Assembly: GCF_024171785.1 (NCBI RefSeq)
Contig: NZ_JAMTCK010000012.1
Location: 62,001 to 126,000 of the forward strand
Direction: 5' to 3'
Source: Goodfellowiella coeruleoviolacea
GTDB taxonomy: Bacteria > Actinomycetota > Actinomycetes > Mycobacteriales > Pseudonocardiaceae
DNA length: 64,000 bases
In this document: in pieces, positions 8,301 through 16,396 of the stretch
How positions within the stretch are numbered: the stretch's first letter is position 1
Layout: the number at the start of each line of letters is the position of its first letter
Notes under the pieces: model-generated
What the model was told of the DNA's origin: nothing
Seen by the model: the letters and a program-made list of their open reading frames with translations, nothing else
Database searches by the model: none
Position numbers and translations under genes: made by a program

Positions 8301-11300
8301 GTGCCCAGCAGTGTCCCTCCGCGAGTGCGGACCGTGCCGGTGTTGGCCGTGGTGGTCTGCCACGACGCACGGCCGTGGCTGGACAGCACGCTGACCGCGG
8401 TGCGGCAGCAGCGGTTGCGGCCACGCCACGTGCTCGCCGTGGACACCGGTTCCCGTGACGGCACAGCGGATTCGCTCGCCGCGCGGATTCGTCAGCCCGG
8501 GTCCGGACTGGACAGTGAGCGCGTGCTGGACGGCGTGCTCACCCTGCCCCGCGACACCGGTTTCGGTGCGGCCGTGCGCGCCGCCGTGGACCACGCGGTG
8601 CGCCGCTGGGGCGATGATCCCGGCGGGTGGATCTGGTTGCTGCACGACGACAGCGCCCCGGAACCCGACTGCCTGGCCGGTCTGCTCGCCGCGGCCGAGG
8701 TGGCGCCGTCGGCGGGTGTGCTCGGCCCGCTCTGCCTGGACTGGGCCGATCCCCGACTGGTCGTCTCCGCGGGACTGTCCATCGACGCCGCCGGCCACGA
8801 GCAGACCGGCATCGGGCCGGCCGAACTGGACTGGAGCAGGTTCGGCACCACCGCTACCGGCACCGGCACCGGTACCGACACAGCCGGCACCGGCCCGGCT
8901 TCGACCGCGCCGCGCGGGGATCAGCGGGTGGAGTTGTTCCAGCGCAGCACCGAGGTGCTCGCGGTGTCCTCGGCGGGGTGCCTGATCCGGTGGGACGTCT
9001 GGCGCGAGCTGGACGGCTTCGACCCGGCCCTGCCGCTGTTCCGCGACGACACCGACTTCGGCTGGCGCGCCAACCGGGCCGGGCACGTGGTGCTGTGCGT
9101 GCCGGCGGCCCGGGTGCGCCACGCCAGGGCGGCCAGCACCGGGCTGCGGCCACTGGCCGCGGTGCCCGCGCCACCGGGGCCGCTGCCGCGTTCGGTGGAC
9201 CGCGCGCACGGGCTGCGCACGCTGCTGGTCAACGCCTCGCCGCTGGGGTGCTGGCTCGGCCTGCCCCGGCTGGTCCTGCTGTGTGTGCTGCGGCTGTTGG
9301 GGTTCGCGCTGCTGCGCCGGCTGGACGGGGTCCGCGCTGAACTGGCCGCGGTGCGCTACCTGCTGGGCGGGCGCGCCGGGTTGCGCGCGGCCCGGGCGGC
9401 GCGGCGTCGACAGGCCGCGCGCGGGGGCAGTGTGCGGGGGCTGGTCACCAGCCGGATCACCAGGCTGCGCAACGGTTTCCGGGCCGGCCTGGCCCACCTG
9501 GTGCGGCAGCGGGTGCGGGCCGACCTGGCGCTGGGCCGGGCGCCCGGGGGTGAGCGGCTGCCCGAGGTGTCCGCCGCTGCCGGTGGGGCACCGGCGCGAC
9601 CGGTCGGGCCGGACGCGCTGCCCGCTGGCGCGCTGGGCCGGCGTGGTCACCCGGTGCGGCGCGTGGCCGGGTTGCGCCGGCCGGCCACCGCGGTGGTGGT
9701 GGCGCTGCCGGCGGCCGGCTCGGCGTCGCCGGCGGAACACCGGCCCAGCCCCCGACCGCGGCCGTCCCCGGTGCCGCGCCGCCGGTCCGCGGCCGGTGGC
9801 GACCTGGCCGGCGGTGACCCGCCTGGTGGTGACCTGGCCGGCGGTGACCTTGCCGGTGGTGACCTTGCCGGTGGTGACCTTGCCGGTGACGACTCGGCCA
9901 GCGGTGATCCGGTTGGGGATGCGGTGGATCGCGGCGTTTCCGCCCCTGCCCAGCCCCCACCCTCCACCGGGGGGCGCGCCCTTGGCCAGCCTACCCACGA
10001 CCACCCCGTGGATCACGGTGTGCGCGGGGACCTGTGGACAACCCGGGTGCCTGTGGACAACTCGGGGGTTGTCCGGCCGGATCGTGGCGCGCCACCCGAG
10101 TTCGTGCTACTGCGGCTCAGCCGGGCGCGGCTGCTGCGCGAGCTGGTGCTGGCCCCGCCGGTGGTCCTGGTCGCCTGCCTGGCCGTGCTCGGTCTGCTCG
10201 CCAACAGCAGCCTGTTCGGCGGGGTCGGCCGGCTGGGCGGCGACCTGGCCGGCGGGCGGCTGCTGCCCGTGCTCGACCTGCCGGCGACCTGGGGGAGCTA
10301 CCTGGCCGCCTGGCACTCCGCCGGTGGCGGCAGCACTGTGCCGGCACCGGCCGCGCTGGCCGTGCTCGGCCTTGGCGGCCTGCCCCTCGGCGGGCCGGTC
10401 GCGGCGGTGACCGCGCTGTTCGTCGCCGACGCCCCACTCGCCGGACTGGCCGGCTACCTGGCCACCCGCCGACTGCGGGTGCGCCGGCAGGTGCGGGCAC
10501 TGGTCGCCGCCGGCTACGCGCTGCTGCCGCCGGCCACCGCCGCGGTGGCGCAGGGCCGGCTGGACGCCGTGGTGGTGCACGTGCTCGCCCCACTGGTGCT
10601 GGCCGGGGTGGTGGCCGTGCTCCGGCCCGCGGCCGGCGCGCCCTGGCTGTCCGTCGCCTGCGCCACCGCGCTGGGCCTGGCCGCGCTGGCGGCGTTCGCG
10701 CCACTGGTCGGCCTGGTGCTGCTGCTGGCCGCGCTGATCGGATACGTGGTGGCGCCCGGCCGGCCCGGCACCACCCGGCAGCGCGCGCTCGGCGTGGCGG
10801 CGGTGGTGCTGCTGCCACCCGCCCTGCTGCTGCCGTGGCCGGTCCTGCTGCTGCGCCACCCCGGTGTGCTGCTGCACGGCGTCGGCGCCTACCTGGCGGC
10901 CCCGCCGGTGTCCCTGCCCGACCTGCTGGCGCTGCGGCCGGGCGGGCCGGGCAGCGGGCCCGCGGTGGGCGCGCTGCTGGTGGTGGGCGTGTTCGCGGTG
11001 CTGCTGGCGCGGCCGAGCCGGGCGGTGTTACCGGGGCTGGGCGTGGCCCTGCTCGGCGGGCTGGCCGTGGCCGCGACCCGCCTGGCGCGCACCCCGCCCC
11101 CGGGCGGCACCGCGGCGGAACCGGCCTGGCCGGGTGCGGCACTGCTGGTGGTGGGGTGCGGCCTGCTGTGGGCGGCGCTGGCCGCGGCGAGCACGACCGC
11201 GCCGGCCAGGCCCAGGTGGTTGGCCACCGGCTCGGTCACGCGGGTGCTCGCGGTCCTGGCGGCGGCCGGGGTGGCCGCGCTGGCCACCGCCGCGGTGGTC

Positions 11301-12080
11301 GGCCTCGGCCAGGGGCCGCTGCGCGCCGGCGGGGGACTGCGGCTCGCCTCGACCCTGACCAACGAGCTGGCCCGCACCGGCGGCGCGGTGCTGGTGCTGG
11401 GCGGCCCCGGCCAGCCGACCCGGCAGGTGTCCGGCCGCGTGCCGGCGCTCACCGACGACCTGGTGACCACGCCGGCCGCCCCGGACCGGCTGGCCGGACT
11501 GGCGGCCCGGCTCACCGGAACCGACCGGGCCGCGGCGCGGACAGCCGTGGCCGAGGCCGCGGCCGGCGCGGTGGTGTTCGTGGTGCTGCCGGACGCGGCC
11601 AGCGCCGACCGGCTGCGCGACCTGGCCGCCGGGCTGGTCGCGGACGCACCCGCCGCCTCGACCGGTCAGCCCGTGCTGCGGCTGCTGGCCGCCGGCGGCG
11701 CCACCACCCTGCTGGCCCCGGCCCAGGCCGGCAGGGCGGTGCGCGGCGAGTCCCCGCCGGCCCAGGCGGGCAGCGCCGACATCGTGCGGGTGGACGCCAC
11801 ACCACCCGAGGTCGCGGTCCGGGTGTCGGCCGGCCCGGCCGGGCGGCTGCTGGTGGTCGGCGCGGAGCACGAGCCCGGCTGGCGGGCCAGCGTGGCCGGT
11901 GCGCCGGTCGAGGTGGGCACGGCCTGGGGACACCTGGTGGGCGTGCCGCTGCCGGCGGACGCGGCCGACGTGTGGGTGCGCGCACCCGGCGCGCGGCGCG
12001 AACCACTGCTGCTGGTCCAGGCGGCCGCCGCGCTGTTCACGCTGGTCGCGGCCATGCCAGGGCGCCGGCGGCGGGACTGA
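8301..12080 (+). CDS. Very large GT2 glycosyltransferase / polytopic membrane protein
   Basis: 1259 residues from the GTG at 8301, which follows GGAGGG at 8292; an earlier in-frame start at 8250 lacks such a site. Residues 1 to about 330 are a GT-A fold family 2 glycosyltransferase: LAVVVCHDARPWLDSTLTAV, the DD nucleotide-sugar site in WLLHDDSAPE, and FRDDTDFGWRANRAGH. A low-complexity linker at about 480-600 holds GGDLA pentapeptide repeats and an in-frame copy of the dispersed element at 9946. From about residue 610 on there are many Leu/Ala/Val membrane helices, then a soluble C-terminal part and a last helix before RRRRD. Similar GT2-plus-membrane proteins sit beside whiB genes in other actinomycetes and probably build an extracytoplasmic glycan. 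Acceptor and sugar unknown. Confidence 0.85.
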   Translation: MPSSVPPRVRTVPVLAVVVCHDARPWLDSTLTAVRQQRLRPRHVLAVDTGSRDGTADSLAARIRQPGSGLDSERVLDGVLTLPRDTGFGAAVRAAVDHAVRRWGDDPGGWIWLLHDDSAPEPDCLAGLLAAAEVAPSAGVLGPLCLDWADPRLVVSAGLSIDAAGHEQTGIGPAELDWSRFGTTATGTGTGTDTAGTGPASTAPRGDQRVELFQRSTEVLAVSSAGCLIRWDVWRELDGFDPALPLFRDDTDFGWRANRAGHVVLCVPAARVRHARAASTGLRPLAAVPAPPGPLPRSVDRAHGLRTLLVNASPLGCWLGLPRLVLLCVLRLLGFALLRRLDGVRAELAAVRYLLGGRAGLRAARAARRRQAARGGSVRGLVTSRITRLRNGFRAGLAHLVRQRVRADLALGRAPGGERLPEVSAAAGGAPARPVGPDALPAGALGRRGHPVRRVAGLRRPATAVVVALPAAGSASPAEHRPSPRPRPSPVPRRRSAAGGDLAGGDPPGGDLAGGDLAGGDLAGGDLAGDDSASGDPVGDAVDRGVSAPAQPPPSTGGRALGQPTHDHPVDHGVRGDLWTTRVPVDNSGVVRPDRGAPPEFVLLRLSRARLLRELVLAPPVVLVACLAVLGLLANSSLFGGVGRLGGDLAGGRLLPVLDLPATWGSYLAAWHSAGGGSTVPAPAALAVLGLGGLPLGGPVAAVTALFVADAPLAGLAGYLATRRLRVRRQVRALVAAGYALLPPATAAVAQGRLDAVVVHVLAPLVLAGVVAVLRPAAGAPWLSVACATALGLAALAAFAPLVGLVLLLAALIGYVVAPGRPGTTRQRALGVAAVVLLPPALLLPWPVLLLRHPGVLLHGVGAYLAAPPVSLPDLLALRPGGPGSGPAVGALLVVGVFAVLLARPSRAVLPGLGVALLGGLAVAATRLARTPPPGGTAAEPAWPGAALLVVGCGLLWAALAAASTTAPARPRWLATGSVTRVLAVLAAAGVAALATAAVVGLGQGPLRAGGGLRLASTLTNELARTGGAVLVLGGPGQPTRQVSGRVPALTDDLVTTPAAPDRLAGLAARLTGTDRAAARTAVAEAAAGAVVFVVLPDAASADRLRDLAAGLVADAPAASTGQPVLRLLAAGGATTLLAPAQAGRAVRGESPPAQAGSADIVRVDATPPEVAVRVSAGPAGRLLVVGAEHEPGWRASVAGAPVEVGTAWGHLVGVPLPADAADVWVRAPGARREPLLLVQAAAALFTLVAAMPGRRRRD
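9795..9884 (+). repeat. 15-bp tandem repeat encoding GGDLA units
   Basis: Six in-frame copies of a 15-bp unit (GGTGACCTGGCCGGC type), encoding GGDLA five times and GGDPP once; degenerate units continue to about 9929. Lies in the hydrophilic linker between the glycosyltransferase and membrane domains (residues about 499-528). Because the unit is a multiple of three, copy number can change without breaking the frame. Confidence 0.85.
9946..10068 (+). repeat. Dispersed DnaA-box-pair element, copy D (inside a coding sequence)
   Basis: Matches three intergenic copies elsewhere in the window. G-run at 9969-9974 followed by CGCGCCC, CCAGCCTA at 9986-9993, exactly 39 bp, then TGTGGACAA at 10033-10041 and a second TGTGGACAA at 10052-10060. 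TGTGGACAA is within one base of the reverse complement of the DnaA box TTGTCCACA. The element is translated in frame as part of the glycosyltransferase linker (GDLWTTRVPVDNSG). The tail block found in other copies (CGAACGGG, 9 bp past the second box) is degenerate here. Confidence 0.8.
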
Positions 12081-12188
12081 GCGATCCTGCCCACCCGAGC
12101 GGCCACCCCGGACCCGTGCGCCACCAGAGCCGCCGCCATGCGGCCGCGTGCGCCACCCGAGCCGCCGCCGCGGCCCCGGGGCGCGCGG

Positions 12189-12656
12189 TCAGCTGCCGTC
12201 GATGATCTCCGGGTCGAGGCCGAGGTAGTTGGCGACCTGCTCGACCAGCACGTCGTGCACCAGGTCGGCCAGGTCGGCGCCGTCCTTGGCCCTGACCTCC
12301 AACGGGCGCCGGTAGAGCACGATCCGCGCCCTGGTCGGCAGGCCGTGCCGGTCAACCCCGGCCGGCACCAGCCGGGCCAGCGGGATGTTGCCGTCCTCCA
12401 CCACGCCGTCGTCCCACGAGCTGACCGTGTCCGGGGACAACCGCACGTCGGGCACGTCGTCGACGGCCACGTCGAGCTGGGTCAACTCGGTGCGCCAACG
12501 CCCCTCGATCGGTTCGAGGGCCTCCAGTACCAGCGCGTCAAACCGCTCCGCCCTACTCCGTGCCGCGGGCAGGGTGGCCGGGTACAGCGGGCCGCGCAGG
12601 CCACGACCGTGCCGGTCGCGCGTGCGCCGATGCCGCTGACGAGAACTCCTGGCCAT
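12189..12656 (-). CDS. Zincin-like metallopeptidase family protein with degenerate zinc motif
   Basis: 155 residues from ATG at 12656 (MARSSRQRHRRTRDRHGRGL). The basic N-terminus is followed by the family core: RAERFDALVLEALEPIE and IPLARLVPAGVDRHGLPTRA, then IVLYRRPLEVRA. At the place where the family has an HExxH zinc site before LGLD, this protein reads HDVLVEQVANYLGLDPE. The Glu remains but both flanking His are replaced, so peptidase activity is doubtful. It is convergent with the giant glycosyltransferase and divergent from the DUF3499 gene; the same neighbours occur in Mycobacterium near manB. Confidence 0.82.
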   Translation of the reverse strand: MARSSRQRHRRTRDRHGRGLRGPLYPATLPAARSRAERFDALVLEALEPIEGRWRTELTQLDVAVDDVPDVRLSPDTVSSWDDGVVEDGNIPLARLVPAGVDRHGLPTRARIVLYRRPLEVRAKDGADLADLVHDVLVEQVANYLGLDPEIIDGS

Positions 12657-12978
12657 CACCACACGTTGAGCGTACGCGGCGGGGCGGGCCGGCTCGACCC
12701 CTGACAAGCCGCTCCCACCGCGACAACCTGCGGCCACCAACCGGTTCCGCTCCGTGTCGGTCCAGTGCCGCCTCGCGGGCCGGTTCCGCCGGTTCCGGGG
12801 CCGCTCGGGGTCGGCTCGGGCCACCCGGGCGGTTCGGCCACCGGTCGGCACCGGCCCGACAACGGTGTCCCCGACGGTGTTCGGCGACGCTGTTTCGCGC
12901 AGGGCGAGCAGCACTCGGCGCAGGATCACCCGCGCGCCTGCAACGCGGACTTGCCCGGACGCGCTATCGTCCCCGACC

Positions 12979-13338
12979 GTGCGGAGCGTGAGACGGTGCT
13001 CGCGGACCGGGTGCACCAACCCGGCCGTTGCCACGCTCACCTACGCCTACGCCGACTCAACCGCCGTGGTCGGACCGCTGGCCACGTACTCCGAACCGCA
13101 CAGCTACGACCTGTGCGAGGAGCACGCGCTCCGGCTGACCGTGCCACGCGGCTGGGAAGTCGTGCGGCACGAGGGTGAGTTCGCGGTCCCCCAGCCCTCC
13201 GTGGACGACCTCACCGCGCTCGCCGAGGCGGTGCGCGAGGCCGGCCGCGCGGACCGGCCGGTGGAACCGCCAGAGGTGCCCAGCACCACCGGTCGACGCG
13301 GACACCTGCGGGTGCTGCCCGATCCGGTGGATGACTGA
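12979..13338 (+). CDS. DUF3499 family protein
   Basis: 119 residues from the GTG at 12979 (VRSVRRCSRTGCTNPAVATL). Probable zinc-binding residues are the first Cys pair (CSRTGC) and the later CEEH, as in the family, which is restricted to Actinobacteria and of unknown role. The frame is open further upstream, but this start gives the conserved family opening. It lies directly upstream of manB and in the same direction, which is its usual place. Confidence 0.88.
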   Translation: MRSVRRCSRTGCTNPAVATLTYAYADSTAVVGPLATYSEPHSYDLCEEHALRLTVPRGWEVVRHEGEFAVPQPSVDDLTALAEAVREAGRADRPVEPPEVPSTTGRRGHLRVLPDPVDD

Positions 13339-13539
13339 GGCGGAACCTTTCCAGGTGGACGCCCGAGCCAGGACCGGCGCCGCGCCGCCGGGACGGCTCC
13401 GGGTGTCACACCAGGTCCACCGGGTATCCGGTCGCCGGTAGGCTGCGGCTGGAGTGACATCAACCGGATGTCACCGACTGCCGTCGAGCGAGCAACGAAC
13501 GGCTCCGACTGACCGCTGGCGACTGACTCGGGAGAACGT

Positions 13540-14892
13540 GTGCGCGACCTGTCCGGCGTGTTCAAGGCATATGACGTCCGTGGCGTCGTGGGCGAACAAC
13601 TCGACGCCGATCTGGTCCGGCGGACCGGTGCGGCCTTCGCCCGGCTGGTCGGCGGCCCCACCGTGGTCGTCGGACACGACATGCGGGACTCCTCCCCGGA
13701 ACTGGCCGCGGCGTTCGCCGACGGCGTCACCCGGCAGGGCGTTGACGTGATCTCCATCGGCCTGGCCAGCACCGACCAGCTCTACTTCGCCTCGGGCAAG
13801 CTCAACCTGCCCGGCGCGATGTTCACCGCCAGCCACAACCCCGCCAAGTACAACGGCATCAAGCTGTGCCGGGCCGGCGCCGCCCCGGTGGGCCTGGAGA
13901 GCGGCCTCGCCGACATCCGCGCCGACGTGGAACAGGGCGTGCCCGACGCCGAGAACACCACCCCGGGCAGCGTCACCGAGCGGGACATGCTCGCCGAGTA
14001 CGCCGCCTACCTGCGCGATCTGGTCGACCTGTCCGGCAGCCGGCCGCTGAAGGTGGTCGTGGACGCCGGCAACGGCATGGGCGGGCACACCGTGCCCACG
14101 GTCTTCGCCGACCTGCCCATCGAGATCGTGCCGCTGTACTTCGAGCTGGACGGCAACTTCCCCAACCACGAGGCCAACCCGCTGGACCCGAAGAACCTGG
14201 TGGACCTGCAGGCCAAGGTGCGCGAGGTGGGCGCGGACGCCGGCCTGGCCTTCGACGGCGACGCCGACCGCTGCTTCGTGGTGGACGAGCGGGGCGAGCC
14301 GGTCTCGCCGAGCGCGGTGACCGCCCTGGTCGCAGTGCGCGAGCTGGCCAAACAGCCGGGCGGCACGATCATCCACAACCTGATCACCTCCAAGGCCGTG
14401 CCCGAGATCGTGCGCGAGCACGGCGGCAACCCGGTGCGCACCCGCGTCGGCCACTCGTTCATCAAGCAGACCATGGCCGAGACCGGCGCCATCTTCGGTG
14501 GCGAGCACTCGGCGCACTACTACTTCCGCGACTTCTGGCGCGCCGACACCGGCATGCTGGCCGCACTGCACGTGCTGGCCGCGCTGGGTGAGCAGGACCA
14601 GCCGCTGTCCGAGCTGACCAGGGAGTACAGCCGCTACACCGCGTCCGGGGAGATCAACTCCACGGTGGCCGACCAGGCCGGGCGAATGGCCGCGGTCAAG
14701 GACGCGTTCGCCGGCAGGGACGGGGTGACCGTTGACGAACTGGACGGGCTGACCGTGGAATTGGCCTCGGGCGCCTGGTTCAACATCCGGCCGTCCAACA
14801 CCGAGCCGCTGCTGCGGTTGAACGTGGAAGCGCCGGACCAGGAGAGCATGGCCGCGCTGCGCGACGAGGTGCTCGCCGTCGTTCGCGGCTGA
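13540..14892 (+). CDS. manB: Phosphomannomutase/phosphoglucomutase
   Basis: 450 residues of the alpha-D-phosphohexomutase family. Interconverts mannose-6-phosphate and mannose-1-phosphate, the precursor of GDP-mannose for lipomannan, PIMs and protein mannosylation. Seen in order: FKAYDVRGVVGEQ, the phosphoserine loop TASHNP (about residue 95), the Mg2+ loop FDGDADRC, the sugar loop GGEHSAHYYF, and the phosphate-binding RPSNTEPLLRLNVE near the C-terminus. GTG start at 13540 with GGAGA at 13531. First gene of a rightward run with Trm112-like, SIS isomerase and manA. Confidence 0.95.
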   Translation: MRDLSGVFKAYDVRGVVGEQLDADLVRRTGAAFARLVGGPTVVVGHDMRDSSPELAAAFADGVTRQGVDVISIGLASTDQLYFASGKLNLPGAMFTASHNPAKYNGIKLCRAGAAPVGLESGLADIRADVEQGVPDAENTTPGSVTERDMLAEYAAYLRDLVDLSGSRPLKVVVDAGNGMGGHTVPTVFADLPIEIVPLYFELDGNFPNHEANPLDPKNLVDLQAKVREVGADAGLAFDGDADRCFVVDERGEPVSPSAVTALVAVRELAKQPGGTIIHNLITSKAVPEIVREHGGNPVRTRVGHSFIKQTMAETGAIFGGEHSAHYYFRDFWRADTGMLAALHVLAALGEQDQPLSELTREYSRYTASGEINSTVADQAGRMAAVKDAFAGRDGVTVDELDGLTVELASGAWFNIRPSNTEPLLRLNVEAPDQESMAALRDEVLAVVRG

Positions 14893-14960
14893 GCCAGCAA
14901 CGATGGCACCGGCACCGGGCGACGTCGAGGATCGCACCGAGGACCGCAAGGAGGACAATC

Positions 14961-15281
14961 ATGGTTGTTCAGCTTGACCAGCAACTGCTGGACATCCTCG
15001 CCTGCCCGTCCGAGGACCACGCACCGCTGGTGGTCGGCACTCCGGGTGACCCCGACGCGGACTTCCTCACCTGCACCTCGTGCCACCGCGCGTTCCCGGT
15101 GCGGGACGGCATCCCGGTGCTGCTGCTCGACGAGGCGGTCGAGCTGAGCGCCGCGGGAACACCGGCCGGCACACCTGGCCCGTCCGGCACATCCGGCCCA
15201 GCCCCGGCTGTCGACCCGACCCCGCGGTCGCAGCCGCGGCCGGGATCGGGGACGCCCGGCGAGGGCTCGTCGGCCGGGTGA
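14961..15281 (+). CDS. Trm112-like zinc-ribbon protein
   Basis: 106 residues. The first 60 match the Trm112 fold: LDQQLLDILACPSEDHAPLV, then FLTCTSCHRAFPVRDGIPVL. Three cysteines are visible (ACP and CTSC), one short of a classic zinc ribbon. The last 45 residues are a Pro/Gly/Ser-rich tail unlikely to be folded. Trm112 proteins act as small activating partners of methyltransferases in other systems, but in this actinobacterial locus the role is unknown. GAGG precedes the ATG, and the gene sits between manB and the SIS isomerase. Confidence 0.85.
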   Translation: MVVQLDQQLLDILACPSEDHAPLVVGTPGDPDADFLTCTSCHRAFPVRDGIPVLLLDEAVELSAAGTPAGTPGPSGTSGPAPAVDPTPRSQPRPGSGTPGEGSSAG

Positions 15282-15287
15282 GATCGC

Positions 15288-16367
15288 GTGCTGGACGACA
15301 GCCTGCTTGACGACCCCGGCCGCCTGGCCGACTCCGACGGCGCCGGCCTGCTGCGCTCGGTCGCCCTGGCCGGCGCCCAGGTGCGGGCCACGGCGGAGGC
15401 CATCGCCGACGCCGGCCTCAGTTCCCTGGCCGAGACCCGCCCCAGGGCGTTGGTGCTGGTCACCCGCCCCGGAGTGAGCCCGGCGGTCGCCGAACTCCTG
15501 GCCGGCCTGCTCGGCCCCGGCTGCCCGGTGCCGGTGGTGCTCGCCGACACCGTGCCCACCTGGGTGGGTGCCCTGGACGTGGTGCTGGCGCACACCGAGG
15601 ACCCGGGTGACGCCGTGCTGGCCGAATCGGTGGACCGGGCCGCCCGGCGCGGCGCGCACGTGGTGCTGACCGCGCCCGAGGACGGGCCGGTGGCCGCGGC
15701 CGCGGCCGGCCGGACCCTGTTCCTGCCGCCCAGGATCCCGCTGCCGGCCGGCTTCGGGTTCCCCCGCGCACTGGCCGCCGGCCTGTCCCTGGTGACCGCG
15801 CTCGGCCTGCTGCGCACCGACCTGGACCGGCTGGCCAACGAACTGGACCGGGAAGCCGAACGCGGCCACCTGTCCACCGAGTCGTTCCTCAACCCGGCCA
15901 AGTCGCTGGCGCTGCGGCTGGCCGAGCACACCCCGCTGCTGTGGGGGCTCGACCACCCGGCCACGGCGGTGGCCAGGCACGCCGCCGCCGTGCTGGCCGG
16001 CTACACCGGCGTGGTGTGCGACGTCGCCGGCTACCCGCAGGCGCTGACCAGGCCGGTGCTGCACCGCCAGGCCGTCAACGCGGCGGCCGGCGCCGACCTG
16101 TTCGCCGACCGCGACGAGGAGCAGGGCTCACCCCTGCGGGTGCTGTTGCTCGCCGTGCGCACCGGCCCCACCGCCCAGGCGACCCGGCGCGCCGCCCAGG
16201 ACACCCTTCCCGGCGCCGAACTGCTGGAACTGGCCGAGGACACGCTCGGGGACGAGGTGGCGTGCGCGGCGCTGCTCGCCCTGCGGTTCGAGATGGCCGC
16301 GCTGTACCTGGGGCTTGCCGCTGGCACGCTCGGCGGCCCGGGGCTGTTCGCCCCGGCCGCCCGCTAG
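15288..16367 (+). CDS. SIS-domain phosphosugar isomerase-like protein (bifunctional glucose/mannose-6-P isomerase family)
   Basis: 359 residues from the GTG at 15288, seven bases after the preceding stop. The pattern LLDDPGRLADSDGAGLLRSVALAGAQVR and the Ala/Leu-rich SIS core agree with the protein encoded between manB and manA in mycobacteria. The central LLWGLDHPATAVARHAAAVL and the QALTRPVLHRQAVNA region are family-like. The catalytic residues of true archaeal PGI/PMI enzymes are not clear, so it may be a regulator or sensor of mannose phosphate flux rather than an isomerase. Confidence 0.8.
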   Translation: MLDDSLLDDPGRLADSDGAGLLRSVALAGAQVRATAEAIADAGLSSLAETRPRALVLVTRPGVSPAVAELLAGLLGPGCPVPVVLADTVPTWVGALDVVLAHTEDPGDAVLAESVDRAARRGAHVVLTAPEDGPVAAAAAGRTLFLPPRIPLPAGFGFPRALAAGLSLVTALGLLRTDLDRLANELDREAERGHLSTESFLNPAKSLALRLAEHTPLLWGLDHPATAVARHAAAVLAGYTGVVCDVAGYPQALTRPVLHRQAVNAAAGADLFADRDEEQGSPLRVLLLAVRTGPTAQATRRAAQDTLPGAELLELAEDTLGDEVACAALLALRFEMAALYLGLAAGTLGGPGLFAPAAR

Positions 16368-16396
16368 TAGGCCGAGCAACGGAGAAGAGGCGACAA

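Noticed and set aside
7878-10016. Very long minus-strand open frame opposite whiB2 and the glycosyltransferase
   Set aside because: Its product is low-complexity Arg/Gln/Pro-rich sequence typical of the antisense of high-GC genes; the plus-strand genes have clear domains.
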